Shown here: in pieces, positions 16,854-25,541 of the stretch
How positions within the stretch are numbered: position 1 is the first letter of the stretch
Layout: the number at the start of each line of letters is the position of its first letter
Assembly (NCBI GenBank): GCA_025363435.1
Contig: JANYDY010000037.1
Coordinates: forward strand, 1 to 34,549
Direction: 5' to 3'
DNA from: Betaproteobacteria bacterium
GTDB taxonomy: Bacteria > Pseudomonadota > Gammaproteobacteria > Burkholderiales > SG8-41
DNA length: 34,549 nucleotides
Position numbers and translations under genes: made by a program
Notes under the pieces: generated by a model
What the model was told of the DNA's origin: nothing
The model's database searches: none
Seen by the model: only the letters and a program-made list of their open reading frames with translations

Positions 16854-19523
16854 TTATACCGTGGTCGGGTTCGGCTTCTCGGGATTGATGCCGTATTTAC
16901 TGATCGCCGCAGCGACCGTCGATTGCGGCACAACTTCCTCGTCGGCGAGCGATTTGAGCGCGGCGACGGTAACGTAATGACGATTGACTTCAAAAAAGCC
17001 GCGCAGTTTTTCACGCGTGTCGGAACGGCCGAAACCGTCGGTGCCGAGCGCAAAGAATTTGCGTCCGGGGATAAAACCGCGCACCTGGTCGGCAAACAGC
17101 TTCATGTAATCCGTGGCAGCGATGATCGGCCCCTTGCGGTCCTTCAGACATTCTTCGATGTGAGACAAACGCGGCGATTTTTCCGGATGCAGCATGTTCC
17201 AGCGCTGCACATCGAGCCCGTCGCGGCGCAGTTCGTTGAAGCTGGTAACACTCCAGATGTCGGCAGAAACACCGTATTCTTTTTCCAGCAGATCGGCGCC
17301 GGCAAGGACTTCGCGCAATATCGTGCCGCTGCCGAGCAGTTGTACTTTCGGCGCGCCCTTTTTGCCCTTGCCTTCGCGCAGCAGGTACATGCCCTTGAGG
17401 ATGCCGGACTCGGCGCCTGCCGGCATCGCCGGATGCTCGTAGTTCTCGTTCATTACCGTGATGTAGTAATAAACGTCTTCCTGCACCTGATACATGCGGC
17501 GCATGCCGTCCTGAATAATGACCGCGAGTTCGTAGGCATAGGTCGGATCGTATGACACGCAGTTCGGAATGGTCGCTGCCTGCAGGTGGCTATGGCCGTC
17601 CTCGTGCTGTAAGCCCTCGCCGTTGATGGTGGTGCGCCCGGCGGTGCCGCCGAGCAGAAAACCGCGCGCGCGCATATCGCCGGCGGCCCACGCCAGATCG
17701 CCGATGCGCTGAAAGCCGAACATCGAGTAATAAATATAAAACGGAATCATCGGAATGCCGTGGGTGCTGTACGAAGTCGCCGCGGCAATCCACGATGACA
17801 TCGCGCCCGCCTCGTTGATGCCTTCTTCGAGAATCTGGCCCTTCTTGTCTTCCTTGTAGAACATCAGCTGCTCGGAATCCTGCGGCGTGTAGAGCTGGCC
17901 GACGTGCGAATAAATGCCGAGCTGGCGGAACATGCCTTCCATGCCGAACGTTCTGGACTCATCGGGCACGATGGGCACGACGAATTTGCCGATGGTTTTG
18001 TCGCGCACCAGCGTCGTCAGTATGCGCACGAAAGCCATGGTGGTCGACATCTCGCGGCCTTCGCCCGACGCCTTCAACAGCGCATCGAAGGCCGACAGCG
18101 GCGGCACCGCAAGCGGTTCGGCTTTGCGCCGGCGCGCCGGCAGAAAACCGCCGAGCGCTGCGCGGCGTTCGCGCATATAAATCATTTCCGGCGAGCCCTC
18201 CGGGAAGGTCACGTACGGCACTTCTTCGAGTTTGTCGTCCGGCACCGGAATCTCGAAACGGTCGCGGAAGGTCTTGATTGACGAGGTGCCCATCTTTTTC
18301 TGCTGATGCGTGATGTTCTGCGATTCGCCGGCCTCGCCCATGCCGTAACCCTTGATGGTCTTGGCGAGAATAACCGTCGGCTGGCCGGTATGTTTCATTG
18401 CCGCCGAGTACGCAGCAAAAACTTTATGCGGATCGTGGCCGCCGCGATTCAAACGCCAGATGTCGTCGTCCGACATGGTGGCAACGAGTTCAGCGAGCTC
18501 CGGATATTTGCCGAAGAAATGCTTGCGCACGTAAGCGCCATCCTTCGACTTGAAGGTCTGAAATTCGCCGTCGACGCATTCTTCCATGCGCTTGAGCAAC
18601 ATGCCCGATTTATCGCGCGCAAACAGTGCATCCCAATAACCGCCCCACACCACCTTGACCACGTTCCAGCCGGCGCCGCGGAAATCGGCTTCCAGTTCCT
18701 GAATGATTTTGGCGTTGCCGCGCACCGGGCCGTCAAGGCGTTGCAGATTGCAGTTGATGACGAAAACGAGGTTGTCGAGTTTTTCGCGGCCGGCCAGCGA
18801 AATCGCGCCCAGCGATTCGGGCTCGTCCATTTCGCCGTCGCCCATGAAGGCCCAGACCTTGCGCCCCTGCGACTGGATGATTTCACGGTCGCGCAAGTAA
18901 CGCATGAAGCGCGCCTGATAAATCGCCATCAAGGGGCCGAGCCCCATCGACACCGTCGGGAACTGCCAGAAATCCGGCATCAACCACGGGTGCGGATAGG
19001 ACGACAGCCCCTTGCCGTCCACTTCCTGACGGAAATTATCGAGGTGTTCTTCGGTCAACCGGCCGAGCATGAAGGCCCGCGCATAAACGCCGGGCGCCGA
19101 ATGGCCTTGCATGAACAGCAGGTCGCCGCCGAAATTTTCGTTCTGCGCGCGCCAGAAATGATTGAAGCCGACATCGTAGAGTGTCGCCGCCGAGGCAAAG
19201 CTCGCAATATGGCCGCCGACGTTGGTGTCTTTGTTGGCGCGCACCACCATCGCCATCGCATTCCAACGCACGAAGGAACGGATGCGGTGCTCGATTTCGT
19301 GGTCGCCGGGCGAACGATCCTCGTTCTCCGGTGTGATCGTGTTGCAATACGCTGTGTTGAGAGAAAACGGCAGATAGGCGCCGCTGCGGCGTGCTTTATC
19401 GACCAGTTGCTCAAGCAGAAAATGCGCGCGCTCGGCGCCTTCCTGGCGTATGACGCCTTCGAGCGCGTCCAGCCATTCCTGGGTTTCCTGCGGATCAACG
19501 TCAGGAATATCCTGCATATCCAT
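16854..19523 (-). CDS. aceE: Pyruvate dehydrogenase E1 component, homodimeric type
   Basis: An 889-residue thiamine-diphosphate enzyme that decarboxylates pyruvate and acetylates the lipoyl group of AceF. The length fits the single-chain proteobacterial E1. The ThDP-binding motif runs from GDGEMDEPES (228-237) to INCNLQRLDG (256-265). YLPFSLNTAYCNTI, GGHIASFASAATLYDVGFNHFW and GINEAGAMSSWIAAATSYS are also typical. The ATG at 19523 has AGGTAG 5-6 nt upstream; a second ATG two codons later is possible. It is transcribed from a good -10 box about 90 bp upstream. The product feeds acetyl-CoA to the PHA and acyl-CoA enzymes encoded next door, but the shared location is only suggestive. Confidence 0.97.
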   Translation of the reverse strand: MDMQDIPDVDPQETQEWLDALEGVIRQEGAERAHFLLEQLVDKARRSGAYLPFSLNTAYCNTITPENEDRSPGDHEIEHRIRSFVRWNAMAMVVRANKDTNVGGHIASFASAATLYDVGFNHFWRAQNENFGGDLLFMQGHSAPGVYARAFMLGRLTEEHLDNFRQEVDGKGLSSYPHPWLMPDFWQFPTVSMGLGPLMAIYQARFMRYLRDREIIQSQGRKVWAFMGDGEMDEPESLGAISLAGREKLDNLVFVINCNLQRLDGPVRGNAKIIQELEADFRGAGWNVVKVVWGGYWDALFARDKSGMLLKRMEECVDGEFQTFKSKDGAYVRKHFFGKYPELAELVATMSDDDIWRLNRGGHDPHKVFAAYSAAMKHTGQPTVILAKTIKGYGMGEAGESQNITHQQKKMGTSSIKTFRDRFEIPVPDDKLEEVPYVTFPEGSPEMIYMRERRAALGGFLPARRRKAEPLAVPPLSAFDALLKASGEGREMSTTMAFVRILTTLVRDKTIGKFVVPIVPDESRTFGMEGMFRQLGIYSHVGQLYTPQDSEQLMFYKEDKKGQILEEGINEAGAMSSWIAAATSYSTHGIPMIPFYIYYSMFGFQRIGDLAWAAGDMRARGFLLGGTAGRTTINGEGLQHEDGHSHLQAATIPNCVSYDPTYAYELAVIIQDGMRRMYQVQEDVYYYITVMNENYEHPAMPAGAESGILKGMYLLREGKGKKGAPKVQLLGSGTILREVLAGADLLEKEYGVSADIWSVTSFNELRRDGLDVQRWNMLHPEKSPRLSHIEECLKDRKGPIIAATDYMKLFADQVRGFIPGRKFFALGTDGFGRSDTREKLRGFFEVNRHYVTVAALKSLADEEVVPQSTVAAAISKYGINPEKPNPTTV

Positions 19524-19546
19524 AGATCTACCTTTTTGGGGTTGTC

Positions 19547-19568
19547 GGTGTCTGGATGGTGAGACACC
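19547..19568. other. Hairpin in the aceE leader
   Basis: A perfect 7-bp inverted repeat (GGTGTCT / AGACACC) with an 8-nt loop lies between the putative aceE transcription start and the aceE ribosome binding site. It could act as a regulator-binding site or an RNA structure, or be chance. Confidence 0.3.
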
Positions 19569-19612
19569 CCGGAACCGCCATCGGCGCTTTTGGCGTCGTG
19601 CAGTTTTTCCCC

Positions 19613-19618
19613 ATTATA
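19613..19618 (-). promoter_or_regulatory. -10 box upstream of aceE
   Basis: A perfect TATAAT on the minus strand (within GATGATATAATGGGG), 90 bp before the aceE start. The best -35 at about 16 bp spacing is only TTCGGC, so the promoter may need an activator. It lies in the 159-bp gap between echA and aceE, making aceEF independent of the phaC operon. Confidence 0.5.
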
Positions 19619-19682
19619 TCATCGCAGGGCGCGCGCCGAAGCGCTGCGCCGGCGCTGCTGCAGCAAGGTCAAGCGCAGAAAA

Positions 19683-20468
19683 TTACTCGCCTTTGAATTG
19701 CGCCGGGCGCTTTTCGAGAAACGCCGTCATGCCCTCGAGCCGGTCGGCGCTGCCGAACGTCAGTGCAAACAAACTGGTTTCGAGCGCGCAGGCGTTGGCG
19801 AGATCCATGTCGAGGCCGCAGCGCACCGCCTGTTTGCACGCCTGCACGGCCAGCGGCGCCTTCGACGCAATCAGGCGCGCCTGCGCGAGGCCGCCGGCCA
19901 TCAAGGCATCGACAGCGACCACTTGATTGACCAGCCCGATGCGCAACGCCTCTTCAGCCTTGATCTGGCGGCCGGTTATAACAAGTTCCATCGCCAGCGC
20001 GCGGCCGACACGGCGCGCCAGCCGCTGCGTGCCGCCGAAACCCGGCGGAATGCCGAGATTCACTTCGGGCTGGCCAAAGACCGCGCGCTCCGAAGCGATC
20101 ATCCAGTCGCAGGCGAGGGCCAATTCGCAGCCACCGCCCAGCGCATAACCATTCACCAGCGCAATCACCGGCACCGGCAATTCTTCAATCGCGCGCGCGG
20201 CCTGCTGGCCGGCCTGCGAAAACGCAAATGCCTGCTGCGCATTCATCGGCTTCATTGCCGCGATGTCGGCGCCGGCGACAAAGGCTTTTTCGCCGGCGCC
20301 GGTGAGCAACACGACGCGCGCGGCGCGGTCGCCGCCGACACGCGCGAGTGCGGCGGCGAGTTCCTCCAGCGTTGCTGCGTTCAGCGCGTTGAGCGCCTGC
20401 GGGCGGTTGACGGTCAATACGTAGATGCCGGGTTCGGCGTGTTCGAGAATAATGTTCTGGTAAGTCAT
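19683..20468 (-). CDS. Enoyl-CoA hydratase (crotonase family)
   Basis: A 261-residue crotonase-fold enzyme that should hydrate short-chain 2-enoyl-CoA to (S)-3-hydroxyacyl-CoA. Both catalytic glutamates are present: E115 in GGGCELALACD and E135 in FGQPEVNLG. The oxyanion-hole region AFVAGADIAAM (62-72) and PGFGGTQRLARRVG (142-155) are also typical. The start at 20468 is fixed by a GGAGG site 5 nt upstream. It is the third gene of the leftward operon phaC - dehydrogenase - hydratase, with a 19-bp gap before it. With the dehydrogenase and the thiolase across the operator region it could complete the lower part of short-chain beta-oxidation. The exact chain length is not evident. Confidence 0.92.
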   Translation of the reverse strand: MTYQNIILEHAEPGIYVLTVNRPQALNALNAATLEELAAALARVGGDRAARVVLLTGAGEKAFVAGADIAAMKPMNAQQAFAFSQAGQQAARAIEELPVPVIALVNGYALGGGCELALACDWMIASERAVFGQPEVNLGIPPGFGGTQRLARRVGRALAMELVITGRQIKAEEALRIGLVNQVVAVDALMAGGLAQARLIASKAPLAVQACKQAVRCGLDMDLANACALETSLFALTFGSADRLEGMTAFLEKRPAQFKGE

Positions 20469-20487
20469 GGTTTCCTCCGGCTGCGCG

Positions 20488-21255
20488 TTACTTCGCAGCC
20501 ATACGAATGGCACCGTCGAGACGGATCACTTCACCGTTGAGCATGGGGTTTTCAACAATAAATGCGGCAAGGCGCGCGTACTCTTCGGGTTTGCCGAGGC
20601 GCGACGGAAACGGCACCTGCGCACCCAGCGATGCGCGCACATCGTCCGGCATCGCCGCCAGCATGGGTGTATCGAAAATGCCCGGCGCGATGGTCATCAC
20701 ACGAATGCCGACGCGCGTCAGTTCGCGCGCGACCGGCAGCGCCATTGCAGCCACCGCGCCTTTTGATGCGCTGTAGGCGGCCTGGCCGATTTGCCCCTCA
20801 AAGGCGGCAACCGAAGCAGTGTTGATAACGATGCCGCGTTCGCCATCAGCGTTCGGCGTGTTGGTCGTCATCGCCTGCGCGGCGAGCCGCAAGGTGTTGA
20901 AAGTGCCGATCAGATTGATGTTGATGACACGGCTGAAGCTGTCGAGTGCATGCGGGCCGTTGCGACCGAGTACGCGTTCGGCCGGTGCGATGCCGGCGCA
21001 ATTGATCAAACCATGCAGAGCACCGAAAGTTTTGACCGCGGTATCAACGGCGCGCTGCACCTGCGCTTCGTCGGTCACGTCGGTGACGACAAAACACGCG
21101 TTGGGACCGAGACTCGCTGCGCATGCCGCGCCAGCGGCCGCATTGAGATCGGCCAGTACAACCTTGCCGCCGCTGGCGATCAGTTGCCGCGCAGTTGCTG
21201 CGCCTAATCCTGATGCGCCGCCGGGAATCAGAAAACAATGGTCTTTGATTTGCAT
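20488..21255 (-). CDS. Short-chain dehydrogenase, 3-hydroxyacyl-CoA dehydrogenase type II-like
   Basis: A 255-residue NAD-dependent SDR. The cofactor motif is GGASGLG (12-18), the LADL segment (34-37) suggests NAD, and the catalytic residues are S148, Y161 and K165 (YSASKG). The sequence resembles the HSD17B10-like 3-hydroxyacyl-CoA / 2-methyl-3-hydroxybutyryl-CoA dehydrogenases ([34 protein letters not shown]), which oxidise (S)-3-hydroxyacyl-CoA in fatty-acid and isoleucine breakdown. It lies between phaC (19 bp upstream) and the enoyl-CoA hydratase. An acetoacetyl-CoA reductase (PhaB) is the alternative given the phaC neighbour, but the sequence favours the type II dehydrogenase. Confidence 0.88.
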   Translation of the reverse strand: MQIKDHCFLIPGGASGLGAATARQLIASGGKVVLADLNAAAGAACAASLGPNACFVVTDVTDEAQVQRAVDTAVKTFGALHGLINCAGIAPAERVLGRNGPHALDSFSRVININLIGTFNTLRLAAQAMTTNTPNADGERGIVINTASVAAFEGQIGQAAYSASKGAVAAMALPVARELTRVGIRVMTIAPGIFDTPMLAAMPDDVRASLGAQVPFPSRLGKPEEYARLAAFIVENPMLNGEVIRLDGAIRMAAK

Positions 21256-21274
21256 GGCGAACGCTGTCGAAGAA

Positions 21275-23071
21275 TTAGCCTGTGGCGAGTTTAACCTTTA
21301 CATAGGAGCCCGGTGCGTCTTCGAGCGCGCGCAACTTGCCCGCGCCGGGTTTGCGCGCGGGAATTTTCTCCAGGGCTTTCGGCTCGGCCCACTGCGCCCA
21401 GTCGGTCCACCACGATCCCGGCTGCTGTTTCGCCGCCTCGAACCACGCTTGCGGCGTATCGGCGAGTTTGTCCTGCGTCCAGTAGCCGTATTTGTTGGCG
21501 ACCGGCGGATTCATGATGCCGGCGATATGACCTGAGCCGCCGAGCACAAAACGCGTTTCGCCGGCGAACAGTTGTGCACCGGCGTAAGTCGATTTCCACG
21601 GCGCGATATGGTCATCGACGGTCGATATGAAATAAGTCGGCGTTTTTACTTTGGTCAGATCGATGGCAACACCGTCGAGCGTGATGCCGCCGGGCGTGCG
21701 CAGGATATTGCGCAAATACATATTGCGCAGATAAAAGCTGTGCATCGCCGCCGGCATACGCGTCGAATCCGAATTCCAATAAAGCAGATCAAACGGAAAC
21801 GGTGCCTTGCCGAGCAGATAGTTGTTAACAACGAACGACCAGATCAGGTCGTTGGCGCGCAGCATGTTGAAGGTGTTCGCCATCTCGGCGCCCTCGAGAT
21901 AGCCGCGCTCCTCCATTTTTTTCTCGAGATTGGCGACCTGCTGCTCATCGATGAAAACTTCAAGCTCGCCGGGTTCCGAAAAATCGATCATGGTGGCGAG
22001 AAACGTCGCGCTGGCAATTCTGTCGTCTTTTTTCGCCGCGAGATACCCGAGCGCACACGCCAGCAGCGTGCCGCCGAGGCAAAAACCGATCGCGTTAATT
22101 GATTTTTCACCGGTCGCCTGTTCGATGGCGTCGAGTGCGGCAAGCGGCCCCTTTTTCAGGTAGTCGTCAAAGCTGCAACGGGCGTTGGTCAAATCCGGAT
22201 TAACCCACGACACCATGAACACCGTGTGGCCCTGCGCCACCGCCCAGCGCACGAAGGAATTGTTCTCGCGCATGTCGAGGATGTAGAACTTGTTGATCCA
22301 CGGCGGAATGATCAGGAGCGGCCGCTGCCACACTTGCGGCGTCGACGGCTTGTACTGGATTAACTGCATCAGCTCGTTTTGATAAACAACCTTGCCCGGC
22401 GTGGTGGCCAGATTGCGCCCGACCTCGAATGCCGAGGCATCGGTCATCTTCACACGCAGTTTGCCGTCACCGGATTCCAGATCCTCCAGCAGATTGTTCA
22501 AACCCTTCAACAGATTCTGCCCACCGGAATTGATGGTTTCGCGCAACACCTCCGGATTGGTCGCGAGGTAATTGCTCGGCGACATCGCATCGATGTACTG
22601 GCGCGTGTAGAAATCGACTTTCTTCGCGGTGTTTTCGTCCAGTCCTTTGACGCTGCTGACCATTTCGTGCAGATTCCTGGCGGTAATCAGATACGACTGT
22701 TTGATGTAGTCGAACAAAAAATTCTGTTGCCAGTCTTCATGCTTGAAACGGCGATCGCCTTTGGGCGTTTCGATCACTGGTTTGGCGTCGAGCCCCCAGA
22801 ACCGCAGCATCGAGTTCTGCCACAGCGATGAATAGTCCTGCCACATCTTCATCTGCGTGTCGGCAATCTTCGACGGATCGGCGAACAGCTTGCCCATCAT
22901 GTCGTAAAACGCTTTGCCGATGCCCAACTCATCGTTGAATGCCGGTGTTGCGCTGCCATTGTGGGTGGCTAAATAACGGCTGACGATCTGGCTACTGCGT
23001 TGGGCGATCTCGGCGTAGGCGCGTGCGAGTTCGGCCGGGTCATAGTTGGGGGGCGATTGCGGTTCGGTCAC
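21275..23071 (-). CDS. phaC: Class I poly(3-hydroxyalkanoate) synthase
   Basis: A 598-residue polymerase that joins (R)-3-hydroxyacyl-CoA units into PHA at the granule surface. The lipase-like box GFCLGG (329-334) carries the catalytic C331; the partner residues are the Asp in [10 protein letters not shown] and the His in [13 protein letters not shown]. The N-terminal domain ([41 protein letters not shown]) is that of class I enzymes. The start is GTG at 23071 with GGAG about 9 nt upstream. It leads the leftward operon and is divergent from the MerR-type regulator, with two overlapping palindromes in the shared region. No phaB, phaP or phaR is present in the window. Confidence 0.96.
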   Translation of the reverse strand: MTEPQSPPNYDPAELARAYAEIAQRSSQIVSRYLATHNGSATPAFNDELGIGKAFYDMMGKLFADPSKIADTQMKMWQDYSSLWQNSMLRFWGLDAKPVIETPKGDRRFKHEDWQQNFLFDYIKQSYLITARNLHEMVSSVKGLDENTAKKVDFYTRQYIDAMSPSNYLATNPEVLRETINSGGQNLLKGLNNLLEDLESGDGKLRVKMTDASAFEVGRNLATTPGKVVYQNELMQLIQYKPSTPQVWQRPLLIIPPWINKFYILDMRENNSFVRWAVAQGHTVFMVSWVNPDLTNARCSFDDYLKKGPLAALDAIEQATGEKSINAIGFCLGGTLLACALGYLAAKKDDRIASATFLATMIDFSEPGELEVFIDEQQVANLEKKMEERGYLEGAEMANTFNMLRANDLIWSFVVNNYLLGKAPFPFDLLYWNSDSTRMPAAMHSFYLRNMYLRNILRTPGGITLDGVAIDLTKVKTPTYFISTVDDHIAPWKSTYAGAQLFAGETRFVLGGSGHIAGIMNPPVANKYGYWTQDKLADTPQAWFEAAKQQPGSWWTDWAQWAEPKALEKIPARKPGAGKLRALEDAPGSYVKVKLATG

Positions 23072-23122
23072 TTTTGATCTCCACTAATCAGCAGTTCAAG
23101 CTCGATTTTCTATCGCAAGATA

Positions 23123-23144
23123 TTGACGTTAACGTTAACGTAAT
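23123..23144. promoter_or_regulatory. Double overlapping operator between phaC and the MerR-type regulator
   Basis: Two copies of the perfect palindrome ACGTTAACGT (23126-23135 and 23132-23141) overlap by 4 bp, giving 6-bp phasing, in the 122 bp between the divergent phaC and regulator genes. The left copy extends to TTGACGTTAACGTTAA with one mismatched pair. A third copy lies in front of the thiolase. The position and sequence suit autoregulation by the adjacent regulator. Confidence 0.6.
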
Positions 23145-23152
23145 ATTAAAAT
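23123..23152 (+). promoter_or_regulatory. Probable promoter of the MerR-type regulator
   Basis: TTGACG (23123-23128), a good -35, is followed after 18 bp by TAAAAT (23147-23152). The operator pair occupies the -35 and spacer, the usual position for MerR-family binding. Confidence 0.4.
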
Positions 23153-23193
23153 GGGTTTCCGGTATGGGTCAGATCAATATATTGCAACGCACA

Positions 23194-23598
23194 ATGACAT
23201 CAGTATACACGATTACCGACCTCGCAAAAGAGTTCGAGATAACCACCCGCGCGATCCGTCATTACGAGGACGAAGGGCTGCTCAATCCGCAGCGCGACGG
23301 CAGCAATCGACTATTCAGCAATCGCGATCGCGTGCGTCTCAAACTCGCCTTGCGCGGCAAACGTCTCGGCTTCAGCCTCGCAGAAATTCGCGAGCTGTTC
23401 GACCTCTACGACAATGCGGGCGACGAACGCCCGCAGCTTGAAGCGCTGCTGAGCAAACTCGAACGTCATCGCGCGCAGCTTGAGCAGCGCCGCGAAGATC
23501 TCAACGTAATGCTGAGCGAAATTACTTTTTTCGAGAATCAGTGCCGCAAGCTGTTGGCGGCCGGGCCGAATAAAGCGAAGCCGGGCGCCTCTCAATGA
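23194..23598 (+). CDS. MerR-family transcriptional regulator, LiuR-like
   Basis: A 134-residue DNA-binding regulator. The winged-helix domain is ITDLAKEFEITTRAIRHYEDEGLL (about 7-30) followed by RDRVRLKLALRGKRLGFSLAEIRELFDLYD (44-73). A dimerising coiled coil occupies about 79-115. This form of the MerR family matches LiuR, a regulator of branched-chain acyl-CoA catabolism in proteobacteria; the effector domain is short and lacks metal-binding cysteine clusters (its one cysteine is near the C-terminus). The frame is open much further upstream, with ATG codons at 23164 and 23194. The latter gives the usual N-terminus (MTSVYTITDLA), but neither has a ribosome binding site. It is flanked by ACGTTAACGT palindromes on both sides and probably controls itself, the phaC operon and the thiolase operon. 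Confidence 0.88.
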   Translation: MTSVYTITDLAKEFEITTRAIRHYEDEGLLNPQRDGSNRLFSNRDRVRLKLALRGKRLGFSLAEIRELFDLYDNAGDERPQLEALLSKLERHRAQLEQRREDLNVMLSEITFFENQCRKLLAAGPNKAKPGASQ

Positions 23599-23614
23599 CG
23601 CCACGCAAAATATA

Positions 23615-23643
23615 TTTACCTTTACGTTAACGTAAACTAAAAA
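23615..23643 (+). promoter_or_regulatory. Operator and probable promoter of the thiolase operon
   Basis: A perfect 16-bp palindrome TTTACGTTAACGTAAA (23621-23636) shares its 10-bp core with the two copies upstream of the regulator. It fills almost the whole 17-bp spacer between TTTACC (23615-23620) and TAAAAA (23638-23643). An operator sitting in the spacer is characteristic of MerR-family control. The thiolase start is 80 bp downstream. Confidence 0.6.
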
Positions 23644-23723
23644 ATGGCGGTTTGGGGTGTTTTCAAGTCAATTTATCAGTCAACCCGGCTGTTTCCGGCC
23701 GCGAAACAGGTATTGGAGCGGGT

Positions 23724-24923
23724 ATGCAGGATGATCCGGTAGTCATCGTCGGTACCGCCCGCACGCCGATGGGCGCATTTCAGGGCGACTTCAAAAATTT
23801 GAGTGCGGCAGCACTCGGCGCGGTTGCCCTCAAGGCGGCGATCGAGCGCAGCGCCATTCAGGCCGCCGACATTGATGAAGTAATCATAGGCAATGTGTTG
23901 TCGGCCGGACAGGGGCAGGCGCCGGCGCGCCAGGCTGCCCTCGCCGCAGGTCTGCCGCAAAGCACCGGTTGCACGACGATCAACAAGATGTGCGGCTCCG
24001 GCATGAAAGCGGCGATGCTCGCGCACGATCTGCTGCTCGCCGGCAGCAACCGGATCATGCTTGCCGGCGGCATGGAGTCGATGAGCAACGCGCCTTATCT
24101 GCTGCCGAAAGCGCGCGGCGGTTTGCGCCTGGGTCACGGCGAAATCAAGGACCACATGTTTCTCGACGGCCTTGAAGACGCTTATATGCGTGACGACAAG
24201 GGCGGGGCCCGCCTGATGGGCAGCTTCGCCGAAGATGCCGCAACGAAATACCGGTTCTCGCGCGAAGCGCAGGACGGCTACGCCATCACCTCGCTCAAGC
24301 GCGCGCAGGCGGCGATACAAAGCGGCGCGTTCGCTGCAGAAATCGCCGCCGTCACTTTCAGCGCGCGCGGCAGCGAAACAAACATCGCGCAGGACGAGCA
24401 ACCACTCAAAGCCAACCTCGAAAAAATTCCGCAGTTGAAAGCGGTATTCCGCAAAGACGGCACGGTGACCGCGGCGAATTCAAGCTCGATTTCCGACGGC
24501 GCAGCGGCGCTTGTGTTGATGCGTTTGTCGGAGGCCAACAAGCGCGGCCTCGCACCGCGCGCGCGCATAGTTGCACACGCCACGCATGCGCAGGAACCGA
24601 ACTGGTTCACCACCGCACCGGTCGGCGCCCTGCGCCAGTTGTTCGAAAAAACCGGCTGGAACAAAAACGCGGTCGATCTCTTCGAAATCAACGAAGCTTT
24701 CGCGGTGGTGACAATGGCAGCCATGCACGACCTCGAACTGCCGCACGACAAGGTCAATGTGCATGGCGGCGCCTGCGCGCTCGGCCATCCGATCGGCGCC
24801 AGCGGCGCACGCGTCATGGTGACGCTGCTGGCGGCACTCGAAAAATACGATCTTAAACGCGGTGTTGCCGCGCTGTGCATCGGCGGCGGCGAAGCCACCG
24901 CGATTGCGATCGAACGATTCTAG
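23724..24923 (+). CDS. Acetyl-CoA C-acetyltransferase (thiolase)
   Basis: A 399-residue thiolase, cytoplasmic, which either condenses two acetyl-CoA to acetoacetyl-CoA or cleaves 3-ketoacyl-CoA. Motifs: RTPMGAFQG near the N-terminus, the nucleophilic C90 in INKMCGSGMKA, MAGGMESMSNAPYLL-type sequence in the middle, H355 in GHPIGASGAR, and C385 in LCIGGGEATA, where most relatives have GGGMG or GGGQG. The ATG at 23724 has GGAG upstream; the frame is open from 23652, but that region is promoter and operator. It heads a rightward operon with the DsbA-fold protein (11 bp later) and the macro-domain gene. It could serve PHA synthesis as PhaA or beta-oxidation with the divergent operon. Confidence 0.95.
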   Translation: MQDDPVVIVGTARTPMGAFQGDFKNLSAAALGAVALKAAIERSAIQAADIDEVIIGNVLSAGQGQAPARQAALAAGLPQSTGCTTINKMCGSGMKAAMLAHDLLLAGSNRIMLAGGMESMSNAPYLLPKARGGLRLGHGEIKDHMFLDGLEDAYMRDDKGGARLMGSFAEDAATKYRFSREAQDGYAITSLKRAQAAIQSGAFAAEIAAVTFSARGSETNIAQDEQPLKANLEKIPQLKAVFRKDGTVTAANSSSISDGAAALVLMRLSEANKRGLAPRARIVAHATHAQEPNWFTTAPVGALRQLFEKTGWNKNAVDLFEINEAFAVVTMAAMHDLELPHDKVNVHGGACALGHPIGASGARVMVTLLAALEKYDLKRGVAALCIGGGEATAIAIERF

Positions 24924-24934
24924 AAAGGACTGCC

Positions 24935-25537
24935 ATGGCCAATCCGATCGATTTTTATTTCGACTACTCGTCGCCGTACGGTTACATCGCAGCAATGAAA
25001 ATCGACGCGCTCGCGGCAAAACACGGCCGCAGCGTCAACTGGAAGCCGATATTGCTCGGCGCCGTCTTCAAGATGACGGGCGCAAAACCCCTGACTTCGC
25101 TGCCGCTGAAAGGCAACTACGCGCTGATCGACATTCCACGCTCGGCGCGCTTTCACGGCCTGGCGTACAAACATCCGTCGAAATTTCCGATTGCCGGCCA
25201 GGCGCCGTCGCGCGCTTTCTATTGGGTCAACGCACGTGACCCAGTGCTGGCGCGCCAACTCGCGCGCACGTTGTATCAGGCATTCTTCGTCGACGACCGC
25301 GACATCTCGAGCCCTGAAGTCACTGCCGACGTCGCCACAACGCTCGGCCTCAAGCGCGACGACGTACTGGCCGCGCTCAATGACCCTGCAGTCAAGGAAA
25401 TGCTCAAGAACGAAGTTGACGCGGCGATCGCGCGCGGGGTTTTCGGTTCGCCCTACTTCGTGATCGACGGCGAGGTGTTCTGGGGTGTCGACCGCTTCGA
25501 GCAGATTGAACGCTGGCTCGCCAGCGGCCCGTTTTAG
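24935..25537 (+). CDS. DsbA-fold oxidoreductase, 2-hydroxychromene-2-carboxylate isomerase family
   Basis: A 200-residue thioredoxin-fold protein of the GST-kappa / HCCA isomerase family. The N-terminal [15 protein letters not shown] (5-19) carries the active-site serine used to activate glutathione, and there is no CxxC pair. The C-terminal [26 protein letters not shown] is diagnostic. The namesake enzyme isomerises an intermediate of naphthalene breakdown, but no aromatic pathway genes are here, so the substrate is unknown and could be a CoA- or glutathione-linked compound. AAGGA lies 8 nt before the ATG. It is located between the thiolase (11 bp) and the macro-domain gene (4 bp), so all three are probably co-transcribed. 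Confidence 0.88.
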   Translation: MANPIDFYFDYSSPYGYIAAMKIDALAAKHGRSVNWKPILLGAVFKMTGAKPLTSLPLKGNYALIDIPRSARFHGLAYKHPSKFPIAGQAPSRAFYWVNARDPVLARQLARTLYQAFFVDDRDISSPEVTADVATTLGLKRDDVLAALNDPAVKEMLKNEVDAAIARGVFGSPYFVIDGEVFWGVDRFEQIERWLASGPF

Positions 25538-25541
25538 CTGC

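Noticed and set aside
14994-17555. 853-codon open frame on the plus strand
   Set aside because: It runs antisense to nadD, aceF and part of aceE, has a composition rich in Arg, His and Gln typical of GC-rich shadow frames, and shows no family motif.
19633-19655. GC-rich inverted repeat (GCGCCG / CGGCGC) downstream of the enoyl-CoA hydratase gene as a terminator
   Set aside because: The loop is 11 nt and no T tract follows in the direction of transcription.
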